A stretch of 64,000 nt of DNA, taken from NCBI GenBank assembly GCA_017437045.1, contig JAFSBY010000028.1, positions 1-64,000 of the forward strand, written 5' to 3'. This document shows positions 1-7,747 of this stretch, piece by piece. The position numbers were made by a program, and so were the translations under genes. The notes under the pieces are model-generated. The model searched no databases and was not told the DNA's origin. It saw only the letters and a program-made list of their open reading frames with translations. The DNA is from Alistipes sp. GTDB taxonomy: Bacteria > Bacteroidota > Bacteroidia > Bacteroidales > Rikenellaceae. Numbering within the stretch: the first letter of the stretch is position 1; every line of letters begins with the position of its first letter.

Positions 1-495
1 AATCTGTGCCTCGGTCTGTGCCACACGCTCATCGAGAAGCAAGATGCCGAAATAGAGGTTATCCACCCTCGACTGCAAGTCGTAGAGCGACACATCTATA
101 CGACTGCGTTGCTCCGAAGCCTCCGCTTCGGCAATAGCCTTGTTTGCCTTCGACTGACCTCCATCCCAGATGTTCTGCTGAACATCTATGGCTACTTTGT
201 ATTGGTCTTTGCGAATACCCGACATCTCCACGCCACTTGCCGACAACATACCCTGCAACGCATCGGGATATGTTGGCGTTGCCGATTGATAGGTTGCCTG
301 ACCCGATATTACCACCTGCGGAATCCACGCACGAGCAGCGTTCGATAGGTTGTATTGCTCGGTCTCAGAGATAAGGTTGTATTGCCTAATCTCGGGGTAG
401 TGCTCACGAGCCAAGTGACGACACTCGTCGAGCGTTTGTGCTGTTGCCCCCAACGCTACGATAGCGAGTAGGAGCGTTAATAACATCCTTTTCAT
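1..495 (-). CDS. TolC-family outer membrane efflux protein (partial, C-terminus beyond left edge)
   Basis: The reading frame is open from an ATG at 493-495 to the window edge, giving 165 N-terminal residues with no stop. It starts with a Sec signal (MKRMLLTLLLAIVALGATAQ), followed by TLDECRHLAREHYPEI, the usual opening of TolC-family channels. Gln/Asn-rich coiled-coil helices follow, with the QNIWDGGQSKA segment typical of the first beta-strand/helix junction. TolC proteins form the outer membrane exit duct of RND or ABC efflux pumps. It begins 4 bases after the TetR stop, so the two are co-transcribed; in Bacteroidota such pairs are usually followed by HlyD and AcrB genes, expected further left (inference). 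Codon use is AT-richer than in the core genes to the right. Confidence 0.9.
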   Translation of the reverse strand, partial: MKRMLLTLLLAIVALGATAQTLDECRHLAREHYPEIRQYNLISETEQYNLSNAARAWIPQVVISGQATYQSATPTYPDALQGMLSASGVEMSGIRKDQYKVAIDVQQNIWDGGQSKANKAIAEAEASEQRSRIDVSLYDLQSRVDNLYFGILLLDERVAQTEAQI

Positions 496-499
496 AGCT

Positions 500-1126
500 C
501 TACATCTTTTTGATTCTTCGCATTATAGTTTCTACATTCTCCGCCTTTCGCTGCTGAATAAACTGCTCTCTGTTAGCCATCAAATCGCCCATAACAAGTT
601 GAGCAAAGTCGTGAACAATAAATGGGAATATATTGAGCGAGAGTATCGACATAAGGAGCATCCGAATATCCACACGCTCCATCTCGCCACGCTCCGCTGC
701 GGCATCAATTTCGCACTGCGTCGAGGCGAATAATACCCCAGCGATACTCTTCATCTTATCGTACAATAGGTTGTATCGCTCGGGACGGGCAATAATCTCA
801 TTTAGGAAGAAGCGTGGCAACAGTGGATTTGTAGCCACAAGGTCGAAGTGGGCACTTACGCCATCCTTCAATCGCTCGACAATGGGCATTGTAGGGTTGC
901 CCATCGCCGCCAACATCGTCTCGGCAATGGTCTTTGCATACTTCTCGATGATGCGCTCGAAGAGTTGTTCTTTGGTGCGGTAGTAGTAGTGGAGCATTGC
1001 GTGTGTCACTCCTGCCCTCTGTGCAATAGATGTCGTCCTCGCCCCATCATATCCTTTAATAAAGAACTCTTGCTCGGCAGCCTCCAAGATAAGTTGCTCC
1101 TTGCTGATTTTCTCTTGCTCTATCAT
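500..1126 (-). CDS. TetR/AcrR-family transcriptional regulator of the efflux operon
   Basis: A 208-residue protein with an N-terminal TetR helix-turn-helix: ILEAAEQEFFIKGYDGARTTSIAQRAGVTHAMLHYYYRTKEQLF is the classic DNA-binding pattern over about residues 10-55. A variable all-helical ligand-binding domain follows. The start chosen is the ATG at 1124-1126; the frame continues upstream only to a TTG and would run into the operator. It is first in an operon with the TolC gene, so it most likely represses its own efflux pump. A perfect 14-base inverted repeat just downstream of the -7 box is the probable autoregulatory operator. The inducer is unknown. Confidence 0.9.
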   Translation of the reverse strand: MIEQEKISKEQLILEAAEQEFFIKGYDGARTTSIAQRAGVTHAMLHYYYRTKEQLFERIIEKYAKTIAETMLAAMGNPTMPIVERLKDGVSAHFDLVATNPLLPRFFLNEIIARPERYNLLYDKMKSIAGVLFASTQCEIDAAAERGEMERVDIRMLLMSILSLNIFPFIVHDFAQLVMGDLMANREQFIQQRKAENVETIMRRIKKM

Positions 1127-1163
1127 CGTTTTTAGCCACTTAAAAGCATTTAACAATTTTATC

Positions 1164-1177
1164 TAACAATTTTGTTA
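1164..1177. promoter_or_regulatory. Putative TetR operator (14-base perfect inverted repeat)
   Basis: TAACAATTTTGTTA is a perfect inverted repeat (TAACAA, 2 bases, TTGTTA). It lies between the -7 box and the tetR start codon, where bound repressor would block transcription. A further TAACAATTTT half site sits at 1151-1160. Its role as operator is inferred from position and symmetry. Confidence 0.55.
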
Positions 1178-1180
1178 ACG

Positions 1181-1211
1181 CAAAAGTATAAATTATTTTC
1201 ATCCAAGCAAA
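1181..1211 (-). promoter_or_regulatory. Promoter of the tetR-tolC operon
   Basis: On the reverse strand a TTTG box (1208-1211) is followed after exactly 19 bases by TACTTTTG (1181-1188). This matches the Bacteroidota housekeeping promoter TTTG-N19-TAnnTTTG. The start site would fall near 1174, inside the putative operator. Confidence 0.75.
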
Positions 1212-1510
1212 ATAATTAGACGATTTTTTAAGTTTAGTTTACACCATTTGCTATATACTCAAAACGGACTAAACTTGTTTTTGCATTGACGGCATAAAAT
1301 AAGTTGACGAAAAAAGAAAATGTTGCAAATTCTCTTTTCGTCAGCATTATTTTTGTACCTTTGTTGCATAAAGAGTTATAGCATTGTAGCATAACAATGA
1401 AGAACTCAGAAATACGAACGGTTGCTATCTCGTTACCCAATTTTCAAGCAATCCGACCAACCGATTTATTCTAAGCGAGTTATCTTTTCTTGCAAAAGTT
1501 ACAGAAAAAA

Positions 1511-1542
1511 TTGGGGATTTCGGAAAATATCCACTACATTTG
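1511..1542 (+). promoter_or_regulatory. Promoter of ftsX-DUF3098
   Basis: TTG at 1511-1513 and TACATTTG at 1535-1542, 21 bases apart. The box lies inside the upstream extension of the ftsX reading frame. This supports initiation at the ATG at 1565 rather than the frame start at 1490. Confidence 0.6.
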
Positions 1543-1564
1543 CACATATCCCCGCACGAAAGCT

Positions 1565-2446
1565 ATGAAAGAAGACAAACGACTCAAGCGCAAGGTGCGC
1601 AACTCCTACCTGGTCTCGACGCTCAGTATCGCCTTGGTACTCTTCCTGCTCGGGTCGGTGGGCTATTTGATGCTGGCCGCTCACCAGTTAGCCACGACGC
1701 TGCAAGGCAGCATGATGGTCATGGTCGAGCTCTCCCGCGAATCGACTGCCACCGAACGCGAGGCACTGCTCGAGGCGCTGCAGCAGGAGCCCTTAGCAAG
1801 CAAAATCGTCTATGTATCGAAGGAGGAGAAGGCTGCCGACGAGGAGTTTCGCAAACTCTTTGCCGCAAGTTTCGAGGAGGTGCTGGGCGAGAATCCGCTG
1901 CTCGACTCGTATGAGGTGACCCTCTCGGCCGCCTCGGAGGATCAGGCTGCCGTTGAGGCCTTCATGGATCGCATCTCGCCCCTCGAGGGGGTCGATCGTG
2001 TGAGCTATCCGGCCCAGTTGGCCGAGCAACTGCATAGCACCATCGGCAAGATTCGTTTCGTGCTGCTGCTCTTCTGCGGAGCATTGCTGCTCATTTCGCT
2101 CATTCTGGTCAATAATACGGTGCGACTGGCCATCTACTCCAAACGCTATGTGATCAACACGATGAAGTTAGTCGGTGCCACCAAATGGTTTATCATGCGC
2201 CCCTTCTTGGCCAGCAGTTTGCTGCAAGGCATCTGGGCCGGGCTGATCGCGGCCGCACTCTTCGGGCTGGCACTCTATGGTGTCGGGGAGGCTGTACCGG
2301 AGTTCACCTCGCTGGCCGAATGGCGTCCCGTATGGATACTCGGCGGAGGCATGCTCGCGGTGGGTATGAGCGTATCGCTGCTCTTTACCACCTTTGCGAT
2401 CAACAAATTTGTCAACATGAAGTCCAACAAGATACACTTATATTAA
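1565..2446 (+). CDS. ftsX: Cell division protein FtsX (permease partner of FtsE)
   Basis: A 293-residue inner membrane protein with the FtsX layout: a basic cytoplasmic N-terminus (KEDKRLKRKVRNSYLVSTLSIAL), TM1, a periplasmic domain of about 140 residues and three C-terminal TM helices. The conserved segment LLISLILVNNTVRLAIYSKRYVINTMKLVGATKWFIMRPF is typical of the FtsX core. In the FtsEX complex it couples ATP hydrolysis by FtsE to activation of peptidoglycan hydrolases at the septum. The start at 1565 is chosen because a promoter lies just upstream and the extra 25 residues of the open frame are not protein-like. It is followed 3 bases later by the DUF3098 gene. ftsE is not in this window. 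Confidence 0.93.
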   Translation: MKEDKRLKRKVRNSYLVSTLSIALVLFLLGSVGYLMLAAHQLATTLQGSMMVMVELSRESTATEREALLEALQQEPLASKIVYVSKEEKAADEEFRKLFAASFEEVLGENPLLDSYEVTLSAASEDQAAVEAFMDRISPLEGVDRVSYPAQLAEQLHSTIGKIRFVLLLFCGALLLISLILVNNTVRLAIYSKRYVINTMKLVGATKWFIMRPFLASSLLQGIWAGLIAAALFGLALYGVGEAVPEFTSLAEWRPVWILGGGMLAVGMSVSLLFTTFAINKFVNMKSNKIHLY

Positions 2447-2449
2447 AAT

Positions 2450-2704
2450 ATGATGCAAGAGAAAAAGGGCCAAGAGCCGACCGAAAATCCGCGTATGCCG
2501 CTTACGCGCCGCAACTATGTGATTCTGCTCATCGGATTAGCCGTCCTGCTGTTGGGGCTGGTGCTGATGGCCGGCGGAGGCAGCGACTCGCCCGAAGAGT
2601 TCAACTACGAGATGTTCTCGTTCAGACGTATCACCCTGGCGCCGATCTTGGTGGTCGGTGGTTTTGTGATCGAGATCTATGGAATCATGAAACGCTTCCG
2701 ATAG
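2450..2704 (+). CDS. DUF3098 small membrane protein
   Basis: 84 residues with two predicted membrane helices (YVILLIGLAVLLLGLVLMAG and ITLAPILVVGGFVIEIYGIM) joined by an acidic periplasmic loop (SDSPEEFNYEMFSFRR). This matches the DUF3098 family, which in Bacteroidota is encoded directly after ftsX and usually before uppP. Its function is unknown; the association with ftsX suggests an envelope or division role. Here uppP, truB and queA lie about 9.5 kb away, so the usual gene string is interrupted. Confidence 0.85.
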   Translation: MMQEKKGQEPTENPRMPLTRRNYVILLIGLAVLLLGLVLMAGGGSDSPEEFNYEMFSFRRITLAPILVVGGFVIEIYGIMKRFR

Positions 2705-2719
2705 CGTGCCCAAAGCAAG

Positions 2720-2761
2720 AAAAGGGGCTGTCCAACGATTCTGTTGCGACAGCCCCTTTTT
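2720..2761. terminator. Bidirectional intrinsic terminator between ftsX-DUF3098 and pepP
   Basis: A 13-base stem (AAAAGGGGCTGTC at 2720-2732 with GACAGCCCCTTTT at 2748-2760). The loop can pair further through CAAC/GTTG. It has A residues on one side and T residues on the other, as expected between convergent genes. Confidence 0.85.
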
Positions 2762-2779
2762 CGTAGAGGTTGTAGAGCT

Positions 2780-4174
2780 CTATTTGCCCACCACAGCCTC
2801 CAACTCCTCGACCGTAATCGGGATATGCTGCTCCCCACCCAACATGCGGTTGCCCGTGGGGGTTACCAACAGATCGTCCTCGATGCGGATACCACCGAAG
2901 TCGTAGTAATCGGCCAGCAGGTCGTAATTGACCAGACCGGCATATTTGCCCTCGGCACGGCACTTGTCGATCAAGGCCGGGATGAAATAGATGCCCGGCT
3001 CATCGGTCAGCACCGTTCCCGGCTCCAGACGCCAGGTAGCACGATGCACACAGGTGGCCGAACGAGCCGCCTGATCGAGCAACGTCGAGAAATCATACGA
3101 GCGCTCGCCCATCGCCTCACAATCGTGCACATCCATACCCAGGCCGTGGCCCAAGCCGTGCGGCATGAGCATCGTCATGGCGCCACTCTCGATGATCTGA
3201 TCGACCGTGCCTTTCAGCAGCCCCACGCCGATCAACCCTTCGGCCAACGAGCGGTAGGCGGCCAGGTGCACCTCCTGATACATCATGCCGGGGGCGACCA
3301 TCGCAGCCACATCGTCGTGTGCCTTCAGTACAATATTATAAATATCGCGTTGGCGATCGCTGAAACGACCACTCACCGGATAGGTACGCGTATGGTCCGA
3401 GCAGTAGCCGCTGACCGTCTCGGCACCACCATCGACCAACAGCAGACGGCCGGCCTCCAGCACTCCATCACAATTCAGATTATGGAGCGTCTCGCCGTGT
3501 TGTGAGACAATCGTCGGGAACGATACACCCTGTCCATAGCCCTTGGCGATACCCTCCACGGCACCGGCAATCTCGCGCTCCACCACACCCGGGCGGCACA
3601 TCTTCATGGCCAGCGTATGCATCTGATAGCCCAATTGGAAGGCCTTCTCCATCTCAACGATCTCCTCCTCCGACTTCTTCTCGCGCATCTCGGCCACGGC
3701 AAACATCAGCTCGACCGAACGGCACTCCTGTACCATCATAGGCGTCAGTCCGAGCCACTCCTGCAGCTGAATCTTCGTCTCGCCACGATACGGAGGCAGG
3801 AAGTGAATGCGACGCCCCTGATCGACTGCGCGGCGCAGGCATTCGGCCACCGCAGCAAACGGATAGGTCTGCGTCACGCCCACCTCGGCACCCAACTCGC
3901 GAAGTGTAGGCTGCGGACCGGTCCAGATGATATCCTCCACGGTGAAATCATCACCAAAGAGCATCGACACACCGGCATCGGCATCGATCAAGCCAACCAG
4001 CGTCGGATTGTTCAGGCCAAAGAAGTAACGGAAGGTCGAATCCTGGCGGAAATAGTAGGCGTTGTTCGGATAGTTGTTGGGCGAGAAGGTGTTTCCCGGC
4101 AGCAAAATCAATCCCGAACCAATCTTTTTCATCAGCGTCTGACGACGCTCTACATAGGTCGATGGTGCAAACAT
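2780..4174 (-). CDS. pepP: Xaa-Pro aminopeptidase (aminopeptidase P, M24B family)
   Basis: 464 residues: an N-terminal creatinase-like domain (about 1-165) and a pita-bread catalytic domain. The five dinuclear-metal ligands are visible: Asp248 (LLLVDGGAE), Asp260 (SDHTRTYP), His343 (PHGLGHGLGMDVHD), Glu392 (DEPGIYF) and Glu432 (GIRIEDD). The enzyme removes the N-terminal residue from peptides with Pro in the second position. There is no signal peptide, so it is cytoplasmic. Length is normal for the family. It is the last gene of a reverse-strand group with the U32 protein and prenyl synthase, and its transcript would end at the hairpin at 2720-2761. Confidence 0.95.
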   Translation of the reverse strand: MFAPSTYVERRQTLMKKIGSGLILLPGNTFSPNNYPNNAYYFRQDSTFRYFFGLNNPTLVGLIDADAGVSMLFGDDFTVEDIIWTGPQPTLRELGAEVGVTQTYPFAAVAECLRRAVDQGRRIHFLPPYRGETKIQLQEWLGLTPMMVQECRSVELMFAVAEMREKKSEEEIVEMEKAFQLGYQMHTLAMKMCRPGVVEREIAGAVEGIAKGYGQGVSFPTIVSQHGETLHNLNCDGVLEAGRLLLVDGGAETVSGYCSDHTRTYPVSGRFSDRQRDIYNIVLKAHDDVAAMVAPGMMYQEVHLAAYRSLAEGLIGVGLLKGTVDQIIESGAMTMLMPHGLGHGLGMDVHDCEAMGERSYDFSTLLDQAARSATCVHRATWRLEPGTVLTDEPGIYFIPALIDKCRAEGKYAGLVNYDLLADYYDFGGIRIEDDLLVTPTGNRMLGGEQHIPITVEELEAVVGK

Positions 4175-4221
4175 ATCTGTTTCGTTATGAGTTTCGTTTC
4201 ACATTTTTTTTGGCAACGCCA

Positions 4222-5469
4222 TCAGTCGGTTACCTCGACAAATTTATAGAGTTGATCGCCTCGGCGAATCAACGACTGCGTACGAATAGCACACAGTTTT
4301 CCCTGCTCCACGCTCGCCGTGATCTCCCCTTCGGGGCCATGCAACTCCTCGAGTCGCTGCTCGGCCACGCCGGTGGTTGCACCCAGGAAGAAGATCTCCT
4401 CGCCAACGGCAATCGGAGCTGCTTCGACAAGCACCTCGGCCACCGAGATCTTCTTATAGAAATTGACCACCTTGCCGACATAGACCTTGCGACGGGTTGC
4501 GGCCGATCCATAATGCGAGGTCTGCTCGGCCACGGGGCGTCCGGCATAGTAGCCCTCCCAGAAGCCGCGATTGAAGACCTCGGCTAAGCGCGTTTTCAGT
4601 CCGGCAGCCCATTCCGGTGTATAGCGGCCCTCACAGAGGGCACAAAGGGCCTCGTTGTAGCAGGAGACAACCCGCTTGACATACTCCGCACCGCGCGCGC
4701 GGCCCTCGATCTTGAGGACCCGCACGCCACTCTTGATGAAGCGATCCAAGAAATCGATCGTGCAGAGGTCCTTCGGCGAGAGCAGGTAACGCCCATCGAC
4801 ATCCAACTCGGCACCCGTCTCCTTATCGCGCACCGTATATTTGCGGCGGCACAGCTGGCGGCAGGCTCCGCGATTGGCCGAGCACCCCGTCTCAAAGAGC
4901 GAGAGGTAGCATTTACCCGAAATGGCCATGCAGAGTGCACCGTGGGCAAACATCTCGATCTCGACCAACTCGCCCTTCGGGCCACGAATATCGTTCGCCA
5001 CGATCTCTTCGTGGATCTTCTGCACCTGTTCGAGCGACAATTCACGCGCCAAAACCACCGTGTCGGCCCATTGGGCAAAGAATCGCACCGCCTCGGAATT
5101 GGAAATATTGCTCTGGGTCGAGATGTGCACCTCCTGCCCGATGCGGCGGGCATAGAGGATCGCCGCCATATCGGTGGCAATGATGGCATCGACCCCCTCG
5201 CGGCGGGCACGATCGATGACCTGTTGCATGGTCTGCAACTCATCCTCGTAGACCACCGTATTGACCGTCAAATAGGCCTTCACCCCCGCCTCATGGGCAC
5301 GACGTACGATCTCGGCCAGGTCGTCGAGCGTAAAATTGGCCGCCGAGGCCGAGCGCATATTGAGCTTCCCGACGCCGAAGTAGACCGAGTCGGCTCCCGC
5401 CTCAATCGCGGCAGCCAACGCTTCGTAGGAGCCTACCGGCGCCATCAGTTCTATCTCTTTTCGTTGCAT
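4222..5469 (-). CDS. Peptidase U32 family protein (TrhP/RlhA-type tRNA or rRNA hydroxylation protein)
   Basis: 415 residues. The U32 signature EMFAHGALCMAISGKCYLS lies at about residues 172-190, and a Cys cluster (Cys180, Cys187, Cys196, Cys203) fits the iron-sulphur-binding cysteines of this family. The N-terminus (ELMAPVGSYEALAAAIEAGADSVYFG) forms the start of a TIM-barrel. Although long called a collagenase, the YegQ/TrhP and RlhA members are prephenate-dependent RNA hydroxylation factors acting on tRNA uridine or 23S rRNA. The exact RNA target cannot be told from sequence. It begins 9 bases before the stop of the prenyl synthase gene upstream, so they are probably one operon. Confidence 0.88.
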   Translation of the reverse strand: MQRKEIELMAPVGSYEALAAAIEAGADSVYFGVGKLNMRSASAANFTLDDLAEIVRRAHEAGVKAYLTVNTVVYEDELQTMQQVIDRARREGVDAIIATDMAAILYARRIGQEVHISTQSNISNSEAVRFFAQWADTVVLARELSLEQVQKIHEEIVANDIRGPKGELVEIEMFAHGALCMAISGKCYLSLFETGCSANRGACRQLCRRKYTVRDKETGAELDVDGRYLLSPKDLCTIDFLDRFIKSGVRVLKIEGRARGAEYVKRVVSCYNEALCALCEGRYTPEWAAGLKTRLAEVFNRGFWEGYYAGRPVAEQTSHYGSAATRRKVYVGKVVNFYKKISVAEVLVEAAPIAVGEEIFFLGATTGVAEQRLEELHGPEGEITASVEQGKLCAIRTQSLIRRGDQLYKFVEVTD

Positions 5470-5478
5470 GGTATCTCG

Positions 5479-6450
5479 CTATTTTTTACGTCCCATCAAG
5501 CTCATGGCATAATCACGCAGCACTTGCACCCGCTCTGCCGGCACCGAAAGGGTGTCGAGTTGGGCCAATGCCCGCTCAAAGCGCAGGCCAATCTGCTGCT
5601 CGGTGAGCCGTTTGACATCCAGCGCATCATAGACCGCCTTCACACGGGCAATCTTCTCTTGATCCGAAAGGGTCGCATCGAGGTGGGTCTTGCGCAGTAT
5701 CTCGCGCTGCGATTCGTCACCGTGGCTCATGGCCGTCACCATCAGATAGGTCTTCTTGCCCTCCAGAATATCACCGCCAATCGCCTTACCCAGCTCCTGA
5801 TCACCGTAGCTGTCCAGCAGGTCATCCTGCAACTGGAAGGCCAAGCCCAGCTCCACACCAAAGCGACGCAGCGCGCGGCACTCCTCCTCCGAGGCACCGC
5901 CCAGCAAGGCTCCGATCACGACCGATCCGGCCAGCAGCACCGAGGTCTTCAGTTCGATCATCCGCATATACTCGACCACCGAGACCTTCTGTTTCTGCTC
6001 GAAGTCCATGTCATACTGCTGCCCCTCGCACACCTCCAACGCCGTCTGATTGAAGACCGTCAGCACCTCTTGCAGACGCGGATGCTGGATGCGCGAAAGG
6101 AGTTTATAGGCATAGATCATCATGGCGTCGCCCGAAAGGATGGCCACATTCTGGCCCCACTTGGCGTGTACCGAGGGTTTGCCACGACGCAACGAGGCAT
6201 TGTCCATAATGTCGTCGTGCAGCAGTGTGAAGTTGTGGAAGACCTCCACGGCAGCCGCGGCCGGCAAGGCCTCGTGCACCGACTCGGAGAAGAGTCCGTG
6301 GGTCAGCAACAGCAAGACCGGGCGCAACCGCTTTCCACCGCCCGAGAGCGAATAAGCGATGGGCGTATAGAGCAACTCCGGTTCGGCCGGTAATTCGGTC
6401 TGTGCAAGGTAATTTTCAAACAGATCGAGGTATTTTTCCTGGGTCAGCAT
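5479..6450 (-). CDS. Polyprenyl diphosphate synthase (trans-isoprenyl diphosphate synthase)
   Basis: 323 residues with both Asp-rich motifs of the all-alpha prenyltransferases: DDIMD at 79-83 and DDLLD at 209-213, plus GGGKRLRP near residue 37. It condenses isopentenyl diphosphate onto allylic diphosphates to make the quinone side chain or shorter isoprenoids. An aromatic residue (Phe74) five positions before DDxxD is a feature of shorter-chain enzymes, so farnesyl or geranylgeranyl diphosphate is possible (inference). The start is the ATG at 6448-6450; the frame extends to a TTG at 6486, but that lies inside the promoter. Confidence 0.9.
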   Translation of the reverse strand: MLTQEKYLDLFENYLAQTELPAEPELLYTPIAYSLSGGGKRLRPVLLLLTHGLFSESVHEALPAAAAVEVFHNFTLLHDDIMDNASLRRGKPSVHAKWGQNVAILSGDAMMIYAYKLLSRIQHPRLQEVLTVFNQTALEVCEGQQYDMDFEQKQKVSVVEYMRMIELKTSVLLAGSVVIGALLGGASEEECRALRRFGVELGLAFQLQDDLLDSYGDQELGKAIGGDILEGKKTYLMVTAMSHGDESQREILRKTHLDATLSDQEKIARVKAVYDALDVKRLTEQQIGLRFERALAQLDTLSVPAERVQVLRDYAMSLMGRKK

Positions 6451-6483
6451 GACTAAAAACGATTTATCTGCATAATTCTGACC

Positions 6484-6514
6484 CAAAAATACGAAAAAAC
6501 GATTGAATAATCAA
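6484..6514 (-). promoter_or_regulatory. Promoter of the prenyl synthase operon
   Basis: On the reverse strand TATTTTTG (6484-6491) is preceded about 20 bases upstream by TTG (6512-6514), close to the Bacteroidota consensus. It overlaps the spurious 5' extension of the coding frame. Confidence 0.55.
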
Positions 6515-6637
6515 CCGCCACTCAAATAATATCTCTCATACCTAGGGTTACTAACATGTCAAACCACCCTCAATCAGCACGATCTATCTTGTTGATAAAT
6601 CAATGTAGCCCACTAAGTTCCTCCTCGCCGATAAACG

Positions 6638-7747
6638 CTATAAGAATCTATGATCGCCTAACGACGACACGCATCGTTCTATATGACGAAATATCCGTTT
6701 GTACGCCGGACACAAGAATGTTTTTGATTTGAAATCTTCATTTCTTAAGAAGCCATCGTGCAAACACCCTCCATGACATAATTGAAAAAACCGACATTGG
6801 GTACATGAGCTATGCGCAATATGGCCACTACGAGCATATATCTCTGTTCCCTTTATATTGGACATGATGGATTCAAGACTTTCGTTGTTAATATTTCCAT
6901 ATGAATAACGTGTTTTTGTCTCACAAAATCTGCCACAAGGGAAAATTTCTCCAGAAGGAGATACGGCCATAAAAGAATCCTGACAATTGGCAGCAAACAT
7001 ACAACTTCGACTTTTTTTCGCTTTACTGACAAAGTAACTGGCAATATCAATAAAAGTCGTCTCCTTTAAGGAGTGCTGTTTGTCATAATACCATAGATCG
7101 AATAGTTCAATAGCCATTTCTGCATACTCCTCGGGTGATATTGCTATGCTTGTTCCTGCATTGACGGCTTCTCCCGCATTAAATAATGGATTAAATTTGA
7201 AGTTCAGATTATTTGCACATAAAAAATCATAAACCTCTCCAATGTGATCTATAAAATGCTTACTACCAACAAGAATACACCCGATATCAAGACCAGCGGC
7301 TTTGCACATCGCCACCTTATCCATAATAAGGTCAAAGGTACCCTCTCCGTCGATAGTCCTGCGTTGTAAGTCGTTTATTGATTTCGTTCCATCTAACGAA
7401 AACCCAACTTTTACCTTATACTCCTGAAAAAGTTTAATATATGCAGTGTCAACAAGCGATAAGTTGGTTTGCACACATTGCCTAATACGCAAACCATTGT
7501 TATGTTTCTCTGCAAAAGCAAAAATACGCCGGTAGTTTTCAACACCCCACAACAATGGTTCTCCTCCGTGCCATATAAGTGTTAGCGTTCGTTTGCCCTT
7601 CGTATGACAAAACTGAATAGCTTGAGATATAAGGCTCTCCGCCACTTTATATTGCATCATCATTGCATCAGACTTCACATTGTTAGTCAGATAACAATAG
7701 ACACATCGAAAGTTGCAGCTAAATGTCGGTTTGATTATAATTGTCAT
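6638..7747 (-). CDS. Radical SAM/SPASM domain protein (peptide or protein maturase type)
   Basis: 369 residues. The radical SAM 4Fe-4S motif CNFRCVYC (Cys11, Cys15, Cys18) opens the protein. WHGGEPLLWG and SLDGTK follow, as in anaerobic sulfatase maturases and RiPP maturases. The C-terminal third carries a SPASM-type cysteine set: CMFAANCQDSFMAVSPSGEIFPCGRFC, then CTQCRFFQLCHGGCLHDG and a late CPAYK, enough for two auxiliary clusters. Such enzymes modify peptides or proteins by radical chemistry. Its start codon overlaps the stop of the preceding membrane protein gene (ATGA), so translation is probably coupled. No sulfatase or obvious short precursor peptide lies nearby. AT-rich; last gene of a four-gene operon. 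Confidence 0.88.
   Translation of the reverse strand: MTIIIKPTFSCNFRCVYCYLTNNVKSDAMMMQYKVAESLISQAIQFCHTKGKRTLTLIWHGGEPLLWGVENYRRIFAFAEKHNNGLRIRQCVQTNLSLVDTAYIKLFQEYKVKVGFSLDGTKSINDLQRRTIDGEGTFDLIMDKVAMCKAAGLDIGCILVGSKHFIDHIGEVYDFLCANNLNFKFNPLFNAGEAVNAGTSIAISPEEYAEMAIELFDLWYYDKQHSLKETTFIDIASYFVSKAKKSRSCMFAANCQDSFMAVSPSGEIFPCGRFCETKTRYSYGNINNESLESIMSNIKGTEIYARSGHIAHSSCTQCRFFQLCHGGCLHDGFLRNEDFKSKTFLCPAYKRIFRHIERCVSSLGDHRFL

Larger units (their letters stand above)
1127..1564. other. 438-base AT-rich intergenic region between tetR and ftsX
   Basis: The left end holds the tetR promoter and operator, and the right end holds the ftsX promoter. In between, a forward TACCTTTG box at 1356-1363 is followed by a 25-codon frame (1397-1474, ATG to TAA), which may be a gene remnant or a spurious frame. 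The reverse frame over 1234-1440 has no recognisable features and is not called. The region marks the change from AT-rich to GC-rich sequence. Confidence 0.5.

Noticed and set aside
1234..1440. 68-codon reverse frame between tetR and ftsX
   Set aside because: No promoter in the right place, no recognisable features, and it overlaps a forward promoter box; treated as intergenic.
4942..6393. 483-codon forward frame opposite the U32 and prenyl synthase genes
   Set aside because: It spans two genes on the other strand, each with clear catalytic motifs; His/Gln/Arg-rich shadow.
6451..6637. Search for a short RiPP precursor peptide next to the SPASM radical SAM gene
   Set aside because: No short frame with a start, leader-like sequence and Cys/Gly-rich core was seen here or in 10091-10375, so no precursor is called.
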